Below are positions 46,807 through 58,440 of a DNA stretch of 64,000 nucleotides, piece by piece. Source of the stretch: Dipteris shenzhenensis (lineage: Eukaryota; Polypodiophyta; Polypodiopsida; Gleicheniales); assembly GCA_047967505.1 (NCBI GenBank), contig CM106540.1; one strand, written 5' to 3'. The position numbers were made by a program, and so were the translations under genes. The notes beneath the pieces are model-generated. The model searched no databases, was not told the DNA's origin, and worked only from the letters and a program-made list of their open reading frames with translations. Numbering within the stretch: the first letter of the stretch is position 1; the number at the start of each line of letters is the position of its first letter.

Positions 46807-48593
46807 ATGGCGGCCACGTGCCCAGAACCGGTGGCCCAGATGGACCCCCCCCCTCCACCAACCTATTGCGTAACATTGACAGAGCACCAGGTCTCCTTGG
46901 TGAAGCAGGCCGCCACGGACTTCTCCCAGACATCTGTTTATGGGAGAGTCATAGGCTACTCCCCTTCACGAGCAGACATCAGGGACTGGTTGCGAGTCCA
47001 CTCTCTACCTCGAGGACAGTCACATCGAGGAGGTTGCACTCATGGGACGTGGCATCTTCTAGCTCAAGCTCTCATCAGCATAGGTTGCAAGCGATATGGT
47101 CAGGCGATCCCCTACTTCTGTGGGTGGGAAGATCATCCTCATGGTCCCATGGTACAGGGGTTTCGATGTAGCGGACTTCGATGCCCACTTTCGCATTCCT
47201 CGCCATCCAGTTACCCTTATCTTCCCAGGTCTAGCAACCGAGCTTCGCCCGATCATCAAGGACCTGGGGGCGCACTTTGGCTAGCCTATGCAGGACACCT
47301 ACGTTGATGCGGCAGCAGCCCAAGGGGTGCCATGTGTCAAAGTGGCAGTCCTCGATCCGTAGAGCATCCCCTCGGATTTCGAGATCGAGATGGACATAGG
47401 TGTGGTGACGCAACGCATTCTGGTCACTGGTCGCCCAAATCAGTGTCTGAGATGCCATGGCTTCAGGCACCAGGCACGCTCCTACCCTCGCTTCACAGGT
47501 ACAGAACCTCAGAAGGCCCCCGTTCAGGCAATTCAGGATCCCGCCCATCAGTCAGCGACATCCCCTCTCGAAGGGGAAGGCTAGACGGAGGTCAAAAGAA
47601 AATGGAAGGGAAACAAAGCAGGACCCAAAAAACCTGCCCATCTACAGCAAGAGCCCCCCCCTGTGGTCACTACTCACCAGCAGCCCAGTAAGGGGAAGGA
47701 GAAGGGAAAGGAGAAGATCAACCAGCCTCCCCCTCATCCTTCACCCCGCCCTCCTTCCCCTCCCCCCTCCTCCTCGATCCCCCGACCCCCACCCCCTCCA
47801 GGATCCCCCCCAGCACCGGTGGTTTCCGCTCCACTCTCTTCCTTGAGCATGATCCAGAGGGAACCCCCCCTCCGCTTGAGCCACCTGCAGCCCCGAAGCC
47901 AGCACAGACCTCACCCGTGCCTATCCCTCCTGGCCCGGCGGAGGGGAGAGGCCCTTCCCCATAGATGGCCAGCACCCTCTCTCTGGTTCAAACTCCTCAT
48001 CATCGTCCCCATGCCCAAGGGCTGCTCCTAGAGCTCTTCCATTGGAGTTTTATCGAGCAGGACCTTGGGATTATTTGGATGCAGTGGGTATTGGCTCCTT
48101 CCCTGCATGCCTAGACATCAGCATCTTCTTCCTCCACAAGGGGGCGGAGGGTAAGGTGTCCGTCCTTGCCCCTCATGATGGTCCTAGCTATTCCTTCACA
48201 TCTAGTGAAGGGAATGAGCAATGGACGAATGAAAATGTTTGGGAGATGATACAAGATTGGTCCCAGGAGCAAGTGCAGGACTGGATCGGTAGTAGAGCAG
48301 CGGAGCTTCTTCAGCAGCAGTGGAAGGAGGGTGACATTCGTCTGCGATGGTGCCACAGTGCCAAACGTTTCCGACTCATGGTCATTATTCGGCCACCTCT
48401 GGAGTGGGCCTACGTGGAAGGGCTCTGCCCATGGAGGACCTCAGAGGTAGCAAGCTTCTACAGTATTTCCCTGGCAGAGGCGTCGAGCTGGTTAGAGAGA
48501 GCCTACCACCACAGGACGAAGGGCCTCTCCCCTCTGCTGAAGGTTTTAGAGGATGGGTTCGATGATCCGGCCTCTCCTTTGAAACCCTCATAG
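46807..48593 (+). pseudogene. LINE ORF1 (nucleic-acid-binding protein), frameshifted
   Basis: The ATG at 46807 begins MAATCPEPVAQMDPPPPPTY. After a frameshift near 47005 the text continues with GGKIILMVPWYRGFDVADFD and PRHPVTLIFPGLA, resembling the DUF4283 region of plant LINE ORF1. A zinc-knuckle-like CLRCHGFRHQARSYP lies near 47447, with the last Cys replaced. A Pro-rich linker (47640-47960) follows, then a frame from 48042 to 48593 with DWSQEQVQDWIGSRAAELLQ that I do not recognise and that may be the ORF1 C-terminus. Stops include TAG at 47360. Confidence 0.65.
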
Positions 48594-48682
48594 AAGCACC
48601 TTCGTCTGCACACTGGACATCCTCCGACCACTTCGACATCGACCGCAAGCAGACAACTGTTTGTGGCCCACCTTCCCTCCTC

Positions 48683-51480
48683 ATGAGTCTACGCATTATC
48701 TCTTGGAACGTCAACGGGTTCCACTCATCAGGAATCTGTGGCCCCAGGAAGATGGTGCTCAGACAGGAGCTCCAACCAGCCTTGGTGGGAAGGGTAGATG
48801 TGCTCCTACTGTAGGAACACAAGCTTTTGGCTTCTCAGACCAGTATTTGTGGGAAGGTCCTCACAAGATGCTCCCACACCTACTAGGAACCTTCGATTGG
48901 CAAGCAGGGGAGGAGCGGGGGTGTCTGTACCTCCATCGATGCTTCTCTAGCTCAGCATGTGTGTGGTTTTGGCACTTTGATCCCAAGACATGCGCTTTGG
49001 GTGGGCTTGCATATTGAGGGATCCCGCATCGGCATCCTCAATATCTATGCCTCGACCAATCTCAGACCGGAGAGCCGCTTTTTGGAGATCCTTGATAGAC
49101 TTGTTGCCAGAGATGGACTCTTGGATCGTAGGAGGGGACTTCAACAACCTTGAGACCCTAGAGGATCAATAGGGACGGGGCCTAGAGTTCCTCGGTATAG
49201 CTCAGGCAGAGCAGGCAGATTGGGACTCCTTCCTATTCGTAGTGGGATGTTGGGACAATTGGAGGGAGCCTTCCTTTTGCAGATGGACAGGGAGTCTGGA
49301 CTTCTCTTGGGGTTACAGGAGGGAGGGAGGCAGACTTCTGGAGTGGCTAGACCATTTCTATGTAAGCGATTGGGTGCTTGGTAGAGGTGGAGAGTCAGGA
49401 GTGGTTCCAGGGACGACACTCTCAGACCATGCCCCAGTCATCCTAGTCCTGGACTCAGCCTCTCACTCCTCACCTCCACGCTCATGCTGAATCCCAGACT
49501 CCATCTACTCCAAAGCAGTGGTTCACAGCAGGATAGTGCACCTGTGGGAGCAGGATTAGGACCCCACCGAGGACATGGCAGTACAGGTAGCTCAGGCGCT
49601 TACTGAGTCTAGCCTCATCTATCAGTAGGAGGTGATTCAGGTTAGGCAGTAGTGTTGGGTGAGGAAAGGGGTCTCAGGCGAGATCTCACTTCGATTCAGC
49701 GGATGCAGCAGTCTTCTCCAAGCTCTGAGGAGCTCAGACAGCAGGAGGTTTGGTCGAGCCATGTTAGAGGAGATCACCCAACATCGCTCAGAGTTCTCAT
49801 TTCATGCTTCCAAGTCCTTCTGGGCTAGGAAAGGTGACAGGATGTGTAGAGAGTTCTTCAAGACCCATGGACAGAGGTCAGCAGGGGAACAGCTCTGTTC
49901 TCTTAGGGCGCAGGATGGTAGTGTTAGGACAGATCCAGATGAGGTCCGGGACTTGGCGATAGATTTCTACAGATCATTGTTCCAGCAGGAGCCCCCAGAC
50001 CCTCGTGGCCACCTATACAAGGAGGAGGTGTGGAGGTCTACACCACGGCTCATGTAGCCTAGCATGAGTGACTCCCTTCTTGCCCCTTTCACTGTGGCAA
50101 AGATGTAGGATGCGGTGAGTGCTATTAATGGGCACAAATGCCCAGGTGGGGATGGCCTCTCCAGAGCTTTCTTCACCACCTTTTGGGAGCAGATCCACCG
50201 GCCCTTGCTCGCAGCCTTCCAGCATATCTTTGCCAGAGGGCAGATGCCAGAGAGCCTAGCGACAGGCTTGATTTGCCTCATCCCCAAAGGGGGGGACCGT
50301 CAGGAGATCAGACAGTGGCACCCTATCACCCTCCTCCTGACCGCCTACAAAATCCTCGCCAAGATGATCAATAGCCGCATCTGCCCCCTACTACATGACT
50401 TGATTCATGACATCCAGACTAGTTTTGTCCAAGATCGCAACATTTTGGACAACATTTTCACTTTCTCAGAGGTGACAGAATGGGCCCAGCACAGTGGCCA
50501 GCACCTTGCCATACTCCTTCTCGACTTTGAGAAGGCATATGACAAGGTAGACTGGTCCTTCTTGGAAGGTACACTCTCTCGGTTCGGTTTCCCGGACGAG
50601 TGGATCAGAGGTATTGCTAGACTCTACAGGTCGACCTCCAGTTGGGTTATCATCAGCGACAGGATGGGGGAGAGATTCACACTCGAGCACTCGATGCATC
50701 AGGGCTGTCTGCTAGTGCCCTACCTCTTCCTATTTTTTGTGGAGGCCATGACCCACTTCCTTCGAGCATGTACCACTGGTCTTCATGGGATGCGTCTCCC
50801 TATTCGAGACGATGTAGAACTTCTAGACTCCGAGTATGTAGACGACATAGCCCTATATGTGCAGGATGATGTCGAGTCACTGGAGCGAGTGAGACTATCC
50901 CTAAAGATTTTTTGCCTTGCGGCTGGGGCGAAAATCAACTGGCATAAGTCAGTTGGTTTTCTTACGGATCTGGGAGCCAGCTCATAGTGGGGTATTTTCC
51001 TGGGGTTTTGTCGGATCCCTAGAGGACAGACGACACGTTACCTGGGATTCCAGGTAGGCCTGGACATCACGCCGGCTCAGCACTTCTTGCTGGTCCTAGC
51101 CTCCATACGACGGAAGCTTGATTTCTGGAGCACGGCTCGGCTATCCTTGGCAGGCAAGGCCCTTGTGGTCAACCAGGTCCTTGCCACTGCTTGGTATGTG
51201 GCCTCTTGCTGGTGTTTCTCGAGATCATGTGTAGCCCAGTTGAGGAGACTGGTGTGGAACTTCCTATGGTCTGGTTCAGACGGTTCCGGCAGACGGTCAT
51301 TCTTCCCTAGACAGAGGCGGCCTTGGCATCATAGATCTAGAACTGCAGAGTCAGGCACTACTTGGCAAGTTAGTAATCCGTAGTCTGACCCCAAGAGGGC
51401 AGACATGGAAGCTCTTGCTATAGCATGGTCTCAGTGCGTGTACCCCCCAGAGAGGGGGTGTTTGGCAGCCTTCTATTAGG
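48683..51480 (+). pseudogene. LINE ORF2: endonuclease and reverse transcriptase, many stops
   Basis: ATG at 48683 gives MSLRIISWNVNGFHSSGICG. The endonuclease motifs NVNG, EHK, GGDFN and LSDHAP are in order (48705-49440). The reverse transcriptase spans about 49920-51100 with KCPGGDGLSRAFF, LICLIPKGGD, QTSFVQDRNILDNI, LLLDFEKAYDKVDW, MHQGCL, SEYVDDIAL and INWHKS. Downstream KLDFWSTARLSLAGKALVVN is the usual post-RT segment. Nonsense codons are nearly all TAG (for example LLL-stop-EHK, IYQ-stop-EV, VRQ-stop-CW, PRLM-stop, AKM-stop and GASS-stop), and there are few frameshifts (near 49120). It is inactive. Confidence 0.85.
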
Positions 51481-51563
51481 TGGATCTTCACTTCTGCCCC
51501 TTTGATTCAGCCCCGTTCCCCTTCCTTTGTAGCCTCATCTCGGTCTAGAGGAAGTTGCAATAC

Positions 51564-51732
51564 TAAGAGTGCTCTCAACGAAAGCAAGAACGGAAGAGGG
51601 AAAGAGAGAGACAGAGAGCCACACAAGTTTTGGTGGGTGCAGAACCACCCTAATCTTCTTTTTTATTCATTTATATGTGTTTGAGTATTGTACATAATCG
51701 GGGTAAAGGCACAGTGACCTTTAACCCCCACA
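51564..51732 (-). repeat. 3' LTR of element E
   Basis: The LTR is 169 bases. Its outer end on the plus strand is TAAGAGTG, where the other copy has TGAGAGTG. Confidence 0.85.
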
Positions 51733-51785
51733 ACCTCCCACTTAAAGGACAATGTGCCTTTAAGGGAGAACAACCAGTGAGCATA

Positions 51786-54700
51786 CTATCCAATGCCCAT
51801 CAATACATGACAATACTCAAACCGCTGACTAGGTAGACTCTTCGTCAGCATATTTGCAGGGTTATCATCTGTATGAACCTTGACAAGCTCTATGTGCTTG
51901 TCCTCAAGTACCTCCCTGATGAAATGGTACCTGACCTCAATGTGTTTGGTCTTTGCATGAAAGACCGGATTCCGTGCTAGCTGAATAGCATTCATGGAAT
52001 CACTATGCAATGTCGCTACACCTGTATGAATCCCCAAATCTCCCACTAGCCAATCAAGCCGTATAGCCTCCTTGCAACCCTCTGTGGCTACAACATACTC
52101 AGCCTCTGTGGTAGACAAAGCAACACACTTCTGTGTGCGAGACATCCACGACACTACACCACCTGCAAAGGTGAACACATAACCAAAAGTGGATCTCCTA
52201 CTATCCACATGCCCTGCATAGTCTTAATCTGTGTACCCAAGTACATGCATGTCTCCTTTACCAAAGCAGATGCACATCTCCTTGGTACCCTTCATGTACC
52301 TCATGATGCACTTAACTGCCTTCCAATGCCTCTTTCCTGGATTAGCCATATATCGGCTAACAACTCCCATTGCAAATGCAATGTCTAGTCTAGTAGCTAT
52401 CATAGCATACATAAGACTCCCAACCACTGATGCATAAGGAACCTTGGCCATCATGGCCCTTTCCTCATCTGATTTGGGACTATCTGTGTGACTCAGTTTC
52501 ACATATGGAGGCAATGGAGTACTCACTGCCTTCCCCCCCTCCATATTGAAATGCTGCAATACTTTTGTAACACACTCTTTTTGTGAAAGCAAAAGGAGTT
52601 TCCTACTCTGATCACGCGTGATGCGCATACCAAGAATATGACCTGCAAATCCCAAATCCTTCATATCAAAGGCCTCATGCAACTTGTCCTTTAATGCATC
52701 TAGTTCATAAGTATTCTTGCTAGCCAATAGCATATCATCCACATATAGTGCCAAGATTATTAGGCTATTATCCTTAGCCCTTTAAGTGTAGAGGCAGTGA
52801 TCAATTTCACTCCTTCTAAAACCCTGGGACCGAATGAAAGCATCAAACTTCTGATACCATTCTCTAGGGGCTTGCTTAAGACCATAGAGACTCTTCTTTA
52901 GCTTGCAAACTAAATGCTATTTGCCCTTTTCTTCAAAGCCTTCCAGCTGCACCATGTAAATTTCCTCATGCAAATCCCCATGCAAGAAATCTGTCTTGAC
53001 ATCCATCTGCATAAGCTCCATATCCTCTGCTGCCACTAGTCCAAGCATGCATATAAGTGTGGTCATCTTCACAATCGGAGAGAATATCTCATCAAAGTCC
53101 ACACCCTTCTCTTGCTTGAACCCTTTAGCAACCAAACGGGCCTTGTACCTAGGCACATCATCACCTGTGACCTTCATCTTGTAGACCCATTTACATGGCA
53201 ATGCTTTCTTTCCATGTGGCAAAGAAACCAAGTCCCAAGTCTTATTCTTCGTAAGTGAACTCATCTCTGATTGCATAGCATACTGCCACTTGCGTTGATC
53301 CTCACGCATCATAGCCTCTTTGTAGCAAGAAGGCTCCCCGCAATCAGTAAGCATCACATAGTCTACCCCTGGAACAAACTTATCAGGCGGTCTAGACACT
53401 CTAGATGATCTTCTCAAGGGCATTTCAGCTTGCTGTCCCATTTGCATATCAGCCACATTTGGCTCATCATTTCCACCAATAGATGATCCATCATCTACCC
53501 TTGATTGTATACCTATGGCAGTACTTGGTGGTACCATTTCTTGCACATTTGGTGCATGGACAGCTTGCTGTCTATCAACATATGCAGGCAGATTCACATC
53601 CTGGAAAGTGATTCTCCTCATTTCCACATCCCTCATGGGTGCCTTATACATCTTCTTCTCATTGAAGACCACATCATGGCTGTGTATGATCTTCTTTGCT
53701 TCTGGATCCCAGAGACGATAGCCCATCTCTCCACTTTCACCATAACCTAGAAAGATGCATTTCCTAGACTTAGGATCTAGCTTCTTTCGAAGCTCTTTTG
53801 GCACATGTGCATATGCCTCACACCCAGATATACGCAAATGAGAGTAAGAGGGCTTCTTGCCACTCCATGCCTCTTCAGGAATACCACCATCCAAACTCTT
53901 ACTAGGTGATCTATTGATCACATGCACTGCAGTCTTCATTGCCTCAGCCCAAAAACCATCAGAAAGACTTGCATTGGAAAGCATGCATTGCAACCTTTCT
54001 TGAATGGTGCAGTTCATCTTTTCTACAACTGGATTTTGCTCTGGAGTACGAGGGGATGTGAGCTCCCTCTTAATCCCACGTGTATCCCAGAAATGCTGAA
54101 ATTCATGAGAGAGATACTCTTCACCATTGTCAGTACGTAGGCATTTAAGCGTTCTACCTGACTGATTCTCAACCAAGGCCAGCCATTTCTGAAATACCTA
54201 GAACACATCACTCTTCCAAGCTATAGCATAAGCCCACACTTTCCTAGTTGCATCATCAATGAATGTCACATAGTATTCAGCCCCGCCTAATGACCGTGTA
54301 GGCATGGGACCACATATGTCTGAATGCACCAAATCAAGCTTTTCAAACTCTTTCTTTCCCCTTCTTTTATGGGCTGATTTAGTCTACTTCTCATAGAGAC
54401 AATGCTCACAAAATTCAAAATCAGAGAAACTCAAATGCGGTACATAACCCAAATGGCATAAGAGTTTCATTCCATTCTGGCTCATGTGCCCCAACCTACA
54501 ATGCCACAAAGAAGTGCTTGGCTACTTGGTTATTGCAACAACATGATCAGATACCCCTGATACATGTAAGGGATACAAAGTCCCACACTTGGCACCCCTG
54601 GCCAAAAGCATAGAGCCCTTCTAAATTTTCCAACTCTGAAAGCCAAAAGTGGTGTGAAAACCAACATCACCTAGTTGACCCACTGAAATAAGACTCTTGG

Positions 54701-55850
54701 TCAACTTAAGCACATGTCTCACATGTTTCAAAATAAATGCAGACCCATTTGCAAAAGAAAACTTTATGTCACCTGCTCCGACTATGTCACATGCATAGTC
54801 ATTTCCAAGATGCACACAACCTGTCTTTCCACTGTCATAAGTGGAGAACCATTCCCTATGGGAAGTAACACGGAATGAAGCACCAGAATCCAAAATCCAA
54901 TCCTGGGAATATGCATCATCTGAAGTGGTAAGCAACTCTGTAGATAAACTAGACATAAAGAGAACATCATTGTCACTATCATGTGTGACTGCATTGATCT
55001 CCTCGATCTTCACTTTTCCTTTGTCCTCCCTTGGACTCTCTTCCTTTTGATTTGCACCCCAATTTGCATTCTTTTTCTTATCGTTTTGCTCTCTTTTCAG
55101 CTTGTAGCAATCCTTTTTTATATGGCCCTTCTTGCCACAATGGTAACACTCAATGTTCCGTGCCCTGGATTTGCTACGAGACTTCCCTCTTTCTTGGGAC
55201 TTCCCCCTAAACTGTGATCTGCCCCTTTGCGCATTTAAGGTTTCATCCTGCTTGTTGCCATCCATAGACTTCCGTCTAATCTCCTCGGCCAATAGGCTAC
55301 CCACAACATCATCAAATTTTAGTACTCCACTAGGTGCAGAGTTATTGACAGCTATACGGAAGGTATCCCATGAGGATGGCGATGAACATAAGAGAAATAT
55401 TGCCTTAGTCTCCGCATCAAAATTCATCTTCTGAGCATGAAGCTGGCTGAAAATAATATTGAGTTTATTCAAGTGAGAAGCAATGGAGACCCCTTCCTTC
55501 ATCTGCAGCTCAAACAGCCTCTTCATGAGGTAAACTTTATTAGAGGCAGTTTCCTTTTCATAAGTGGCGCACAGTTTCTTCCACAAATCTTCCGTAATCT
55601 GCTCATTTACTACTGTGAAATAAACTGATTCTGCAAGATGAAGTCTAATAGTAGACTTTTCTAATGCATCCAACTCATGCCAATCATCCTCAGACATATT
55701 TGCAAGCTTAGCTTCAATCCCTGCCAAGGGTTTAATCTACTTCTTTTGAATAAGCACATCCCTTATTTGTTCTTTCCACAAAGAAAAGTTTGTCCCATCA
55801 AACTTTTTAATTGTGAAAAACTCCTTTTCAGACATGGAAGAGGATGCCAT
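51786..55850 (-). pseudogene. Element E gag-pol, one frame with eight nonsense codons
   Basis: From the ATG at 55850 (MASSSMSEKEFFTIKKFDGT) one frame of 1,355 codons reaches 51786 with no frameshift. It includes the gag opening KKFDGTNFSLWKEQIRDVL, the knuckle CYHCGKKGHIKKDC, protease WILDSGASFRVTS (the usual HM after the motif is changed), the integrase region with LVHSDICGPM and LRTDNGEEYLS, TPEQNPVVEKMNCTI, reverse transcriptase with MDVKTDFLHGDL and LALYVDDMLLAS, and RNase H with VALSTTEAEYVV. Nonsense codons lie at IQKK-, SWKI-, AITK-, LYEK-, SDVF-, EKGK-, CLYT- and GYTD-stop. The first six are TAG and the last two TAA. Most replace Gln or Trp judged from related elements. Confidence 0.88.
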
Positions 55851-56970
55851 GATGCAAATGAAACAAAATCCCAAATGCTAGTGCCTGCAAGAGAGAATCA
55901 CACCAAATACCAGGTGCACCCAAATTTGTATGCCACAATAGAGTGAAATATCACCAAAACTCAAAGCTCAAAGCATCAAAAGATGCATCTAACTCATGTG
56001 CATATACTATGCATCCATATGAGCAAATCTGGCCCAAAAGAAAATGCCAATAAGTGCCAAATGACTCACGCATAAACACCGTTCACTAGCATATGCATCA
56101 ATAATATCTCATCCAAGAGAGCATATCACTATCAATGCATCACCTGCAATGTGTCAAAGCTGTCCCTCAGTATAAAATAGCATCCATGTGCAAAGCGTCC
56201 ATAAAAAATAGCATCCCATAAGGCAATTTGGGCCTATCAGCGCATCCAATAAGGACCGCAATGCATCCAAATGGCCTATAAATTATCCACTGCAACCCAA
56301 TGCACACCACGAATGAGCGCACACTACTCAAACTGCAACCAGAGTGATCTGCATAAGGTATGCTCAAGAAATCATAGTCCCACAGTAATGACTGCTACTG
56401 AAAATAGAACTTGAGATGCCTCAAAACATGGGTGCCATTGCATAATCAAAATCAACAAGAAAATATGCAAATATCTCTCTTTTGCCAGAACTCCAAAATC
56501 CCAACCGATGAGTGAGAAATGGGAGTCAACACTTATCCACTACCATGTGGCATAAATCTAAGGTTTCAAAACCTTAGAATGAAAAATGCATAACAGAGAG
56601 ATGAAATCGAATACATAGAGATCTATAACTTTGAAAATCCTCCACTGAATTGCACAAGAACTAATAGGTAGGGGTTTTTGGGCATCCGAAACGCAATGGG
56701 ACAGACAGTTTTGGAAACCATGGTCTCAATCATTGGGTCCAACACACGGACTGAAAAACGTTTTTGGAAATAGAGCTGTTTGTAAACTCCACCGGAGTGT
56801 GAATGATGAGCAACATAGAAGTTTTAGGACTCCTGAGTCCACCAGAATTGACAGATCTCCAAACTTGTGTTCCAACACTCGGGCAAAAAATGCAGAAACT
56901 GACATAGTGAGTCAGAAATCCAATGAAATGATCCCAGATTCAAGAATGAAGGTGTTTCCAAGTTCCTGAA

Positions 56971-57033
56971 GTGAAGTGGATACCAGTTGAGAGTGCTCTC
57001 AACGGAAGCAAGAACGAAAGAGGGAGAAGCTCA
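56971..57033 (-). repeat. Extra copy of LTR end plus primer-site fragment in E's leader
   Basis: 'gataccagttgagagtgctc' and the next 40 bases ('tcaacggaagcaagaacgaa'...) repeat, inside the leader, the junction of primer site and LTR found at 57245-57300. The fragment includes the tacca half of the primer site and about 45 bases of LTR end. Confidence 0.75.
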
Positions 57034-57253
57034 AAAAACGACTTTTTCTTTGAAAACACTTAACAGGCTCTCAAAACCACTTTGCAAAGCCAAAGTGACT
57101 TTTCCAAAGGTTCCTCCAAGGTCTCTGCACACTCTAATGCAAGTAAAGTCACCCACAAAGCTTCCCACAGAGCTTCTCCTTCCTCCCACAGAGCTGCTGA
57201 GCTTCTAAGCATTCACGCACGCTCAGCTAGATCACCCAGGCTCTGATACCAGT

Positions 57254-57424
57254 TGAGAGTGCTCTCAACAGCAGCAAGAACAGAAGAGGGAGAGAGAGAG
57301 ACAGAGGGCCACACAAGTTTTGGTGGGTGCAGAACCACCCTAATCTTCTTTTTCATTCATTTCTATATGTGTTTGAGTATTGTACATAACCGGGGTAAAG
57401 GCACAGTGACCTTTAACCCCCACA
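57254..57424 (-). repeat. 5' LTR of element E
   Basis: The LTR is 171 bases and is the partner of 51564-51732. Confidence 0.87.
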
Positions 57425-57511
57425 GACACAGCCTCTCCCAAGTTCCCCCTAGCTGCCGAGAGGAGATAGATAGACAGCCCCTGATCTGGAGCAGCCAGGT
57501 GACAGATGTTT
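57425..57511 (+). mobile_element. Probable remainder of the LINE after element E
   Basis: About 85 GC-moderate bases ('gacacagcctctcccaagtt' onward) resemble the composition of the LINE 3' part cut at 51563 and unlike the AT-rich S2 that follows. Assignment is by position only. Confidence 0.4.
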
Positions 57512-58030
57512 GTAATAAAGTGTCGTGAGAAGAGTTTTTTGGAGAGATTTATGATTAATTTTTGTTTTGAAGTTGTTGCGTACGCAATAGATAGGGAGGT
57601 TTGAGTGGTTTTGAGGTTGAGAGAGAAATGTGTAATAGATTGTTTTTTTTTTAAAGGAGTTTTTTGGAGAGATTTATGATAAAATTTTGTTTTGAAGTTG
57701 TTGCATACAAAAGAGGTAGGGAGGTTTGAGTGGTTTTGAGGTTGAGAGAGAAATTTGTAACAGATTGCTTTTTTTTGTTGATGAGCTTTTTGGAGAGATT
57801 TATGATTAAATTTTGTTTTGAAGTTGTTGCATATGCAATAGGTAGTGTTTGAGTGGTTTTGAGGTTGAGAGAGAAATTTGTAATAGATTGTTTTTTTTTT
57901 GTTGAGGAGTTTTTTGGAGAGATTTATAATTAAATTTTGTTTTGAAGTTGTTGCGTACACAATAGGTAGGGAGGTTTGAGTGGTTTTGAGGTTAAGAGAA
58001 AAATTTGTAATAGAATAGGTTAGGAGAGAA
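57512..58030. repeat. Minisatellite of unit S2, about four and a half monomers
   Basis: The monomers are the same as at 7403-8045, starting with the same 'taataaagtgtcgtgagaag' linker. This places the start of the shared unit within a few bases in both copies. Cores: ttgcgtacgcaatagatagg, ttgcatacaaaagaggtagg, ttgcatatgcaataggtag and ttgcgtacacaataggtagg. The long minus-strand open frame across it is an artefact of the repeat. Confidence 0.85.
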
Positions 58031-58440
58031 ATTTTTGAAAATAGGTTGTGAGAGTTTGAGGGAAAGAGGAAAATTTGTGGGAAAAAAGATTTAATGTAAA
58101 AATGGTTTTTTGAAGTTGTTGTGTACACACAAGTTTTTGAGAAAAGGATCGGATTTGGAAAAAAATTCAACTTTATAAAAACTTGATTCTTAGAAGTTCT
58201 TGCGTACGCAATAGGTTAGAAATGAACTCACCTATTGTAATATTTTGAAAATTTTTGAGAATCGTGCAACAAGTTGATGAGAGGAGAGAAGCGTGGAGTG
58301 TAAACGAATGATTTTTGAATGAAAAAGAGAATGAAGAATGTTCTACTTATAGTGAACCTAAAAGAACTAAAAAAACTTTAAAAACTAAAAAAAGCTGACT
58401 TGACCTAAAAGCTACCCATTTCCTATAAAACTCTACTCCT
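58031..58440. other. Linker between minisatellite and GC block (S2)
   Basis: The linker matches 8046-8480 closely, with the isolated core 'ttgcgtacgcaataggttag' near 58200. It holds no gene. Confidence 0.6.

Larger units (their letters stand above)
46041..51563 (+). mobile_element. L1-type LINE, inactivated, interrupted by element E
   Basis: A C-rich 5' region (46041-46800) is followed by ORF1 remnants (46807-48593) and ORF2 remnants with AP-type endonuclease and reverse transcriptase (48683-51480). The sequence is cut by element E at 51563 and appears to resume for about 85 bases at 57425-57511. No poly(A) tail is seen; the 3' end abuts unit S2. The order and the DUF4283-like/zinc-knuckle ORF1 are typical of plant L1 elements. 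No target duplication was identified. Confidence 0.85.
51564..57424 (-). mobile_element. Element E: Ty1/copia retrotransposon inserted in the LINE
   Basis: Short LTRs at 51564-51732 and 57254-57424 (about 170 bases; TGAGAGTGCTCTC to TTAACCCCCACA on the plus strand) flank a complete minus-strand gag-pol. The primer site is the complement of GGCTCTGATACCA (57239-57251), separated from the LTR by two bases. The polypurine tract 'aagtgggaggt' (minus) abuts the 3' LTR. Flanks AATAC (51559-51563) and GACAC (57425-57429) match at three of five bases; the differences are both transitions, so a decayed target duplication is possible. LTRs differ at about 6% by eye. The leader (55851-57238) is long and untranslated. 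Confidence 0.88.

Noticed and set aside
46024-46873. Pro/Ser/Leu-rich frames in the LINE 5' region
   Set aside because: Homopolymer-like C/T composition explains them; the real ORF1 start is the ATG at 46807.
57340-58170. 276-codon minus-strand frame across the S2 minisatellite (and a similar one at 7870-8213)
   Set aside because: It is a repeat translated in one frame, runs into the LTR of element E, and the S1 version is broken differently.
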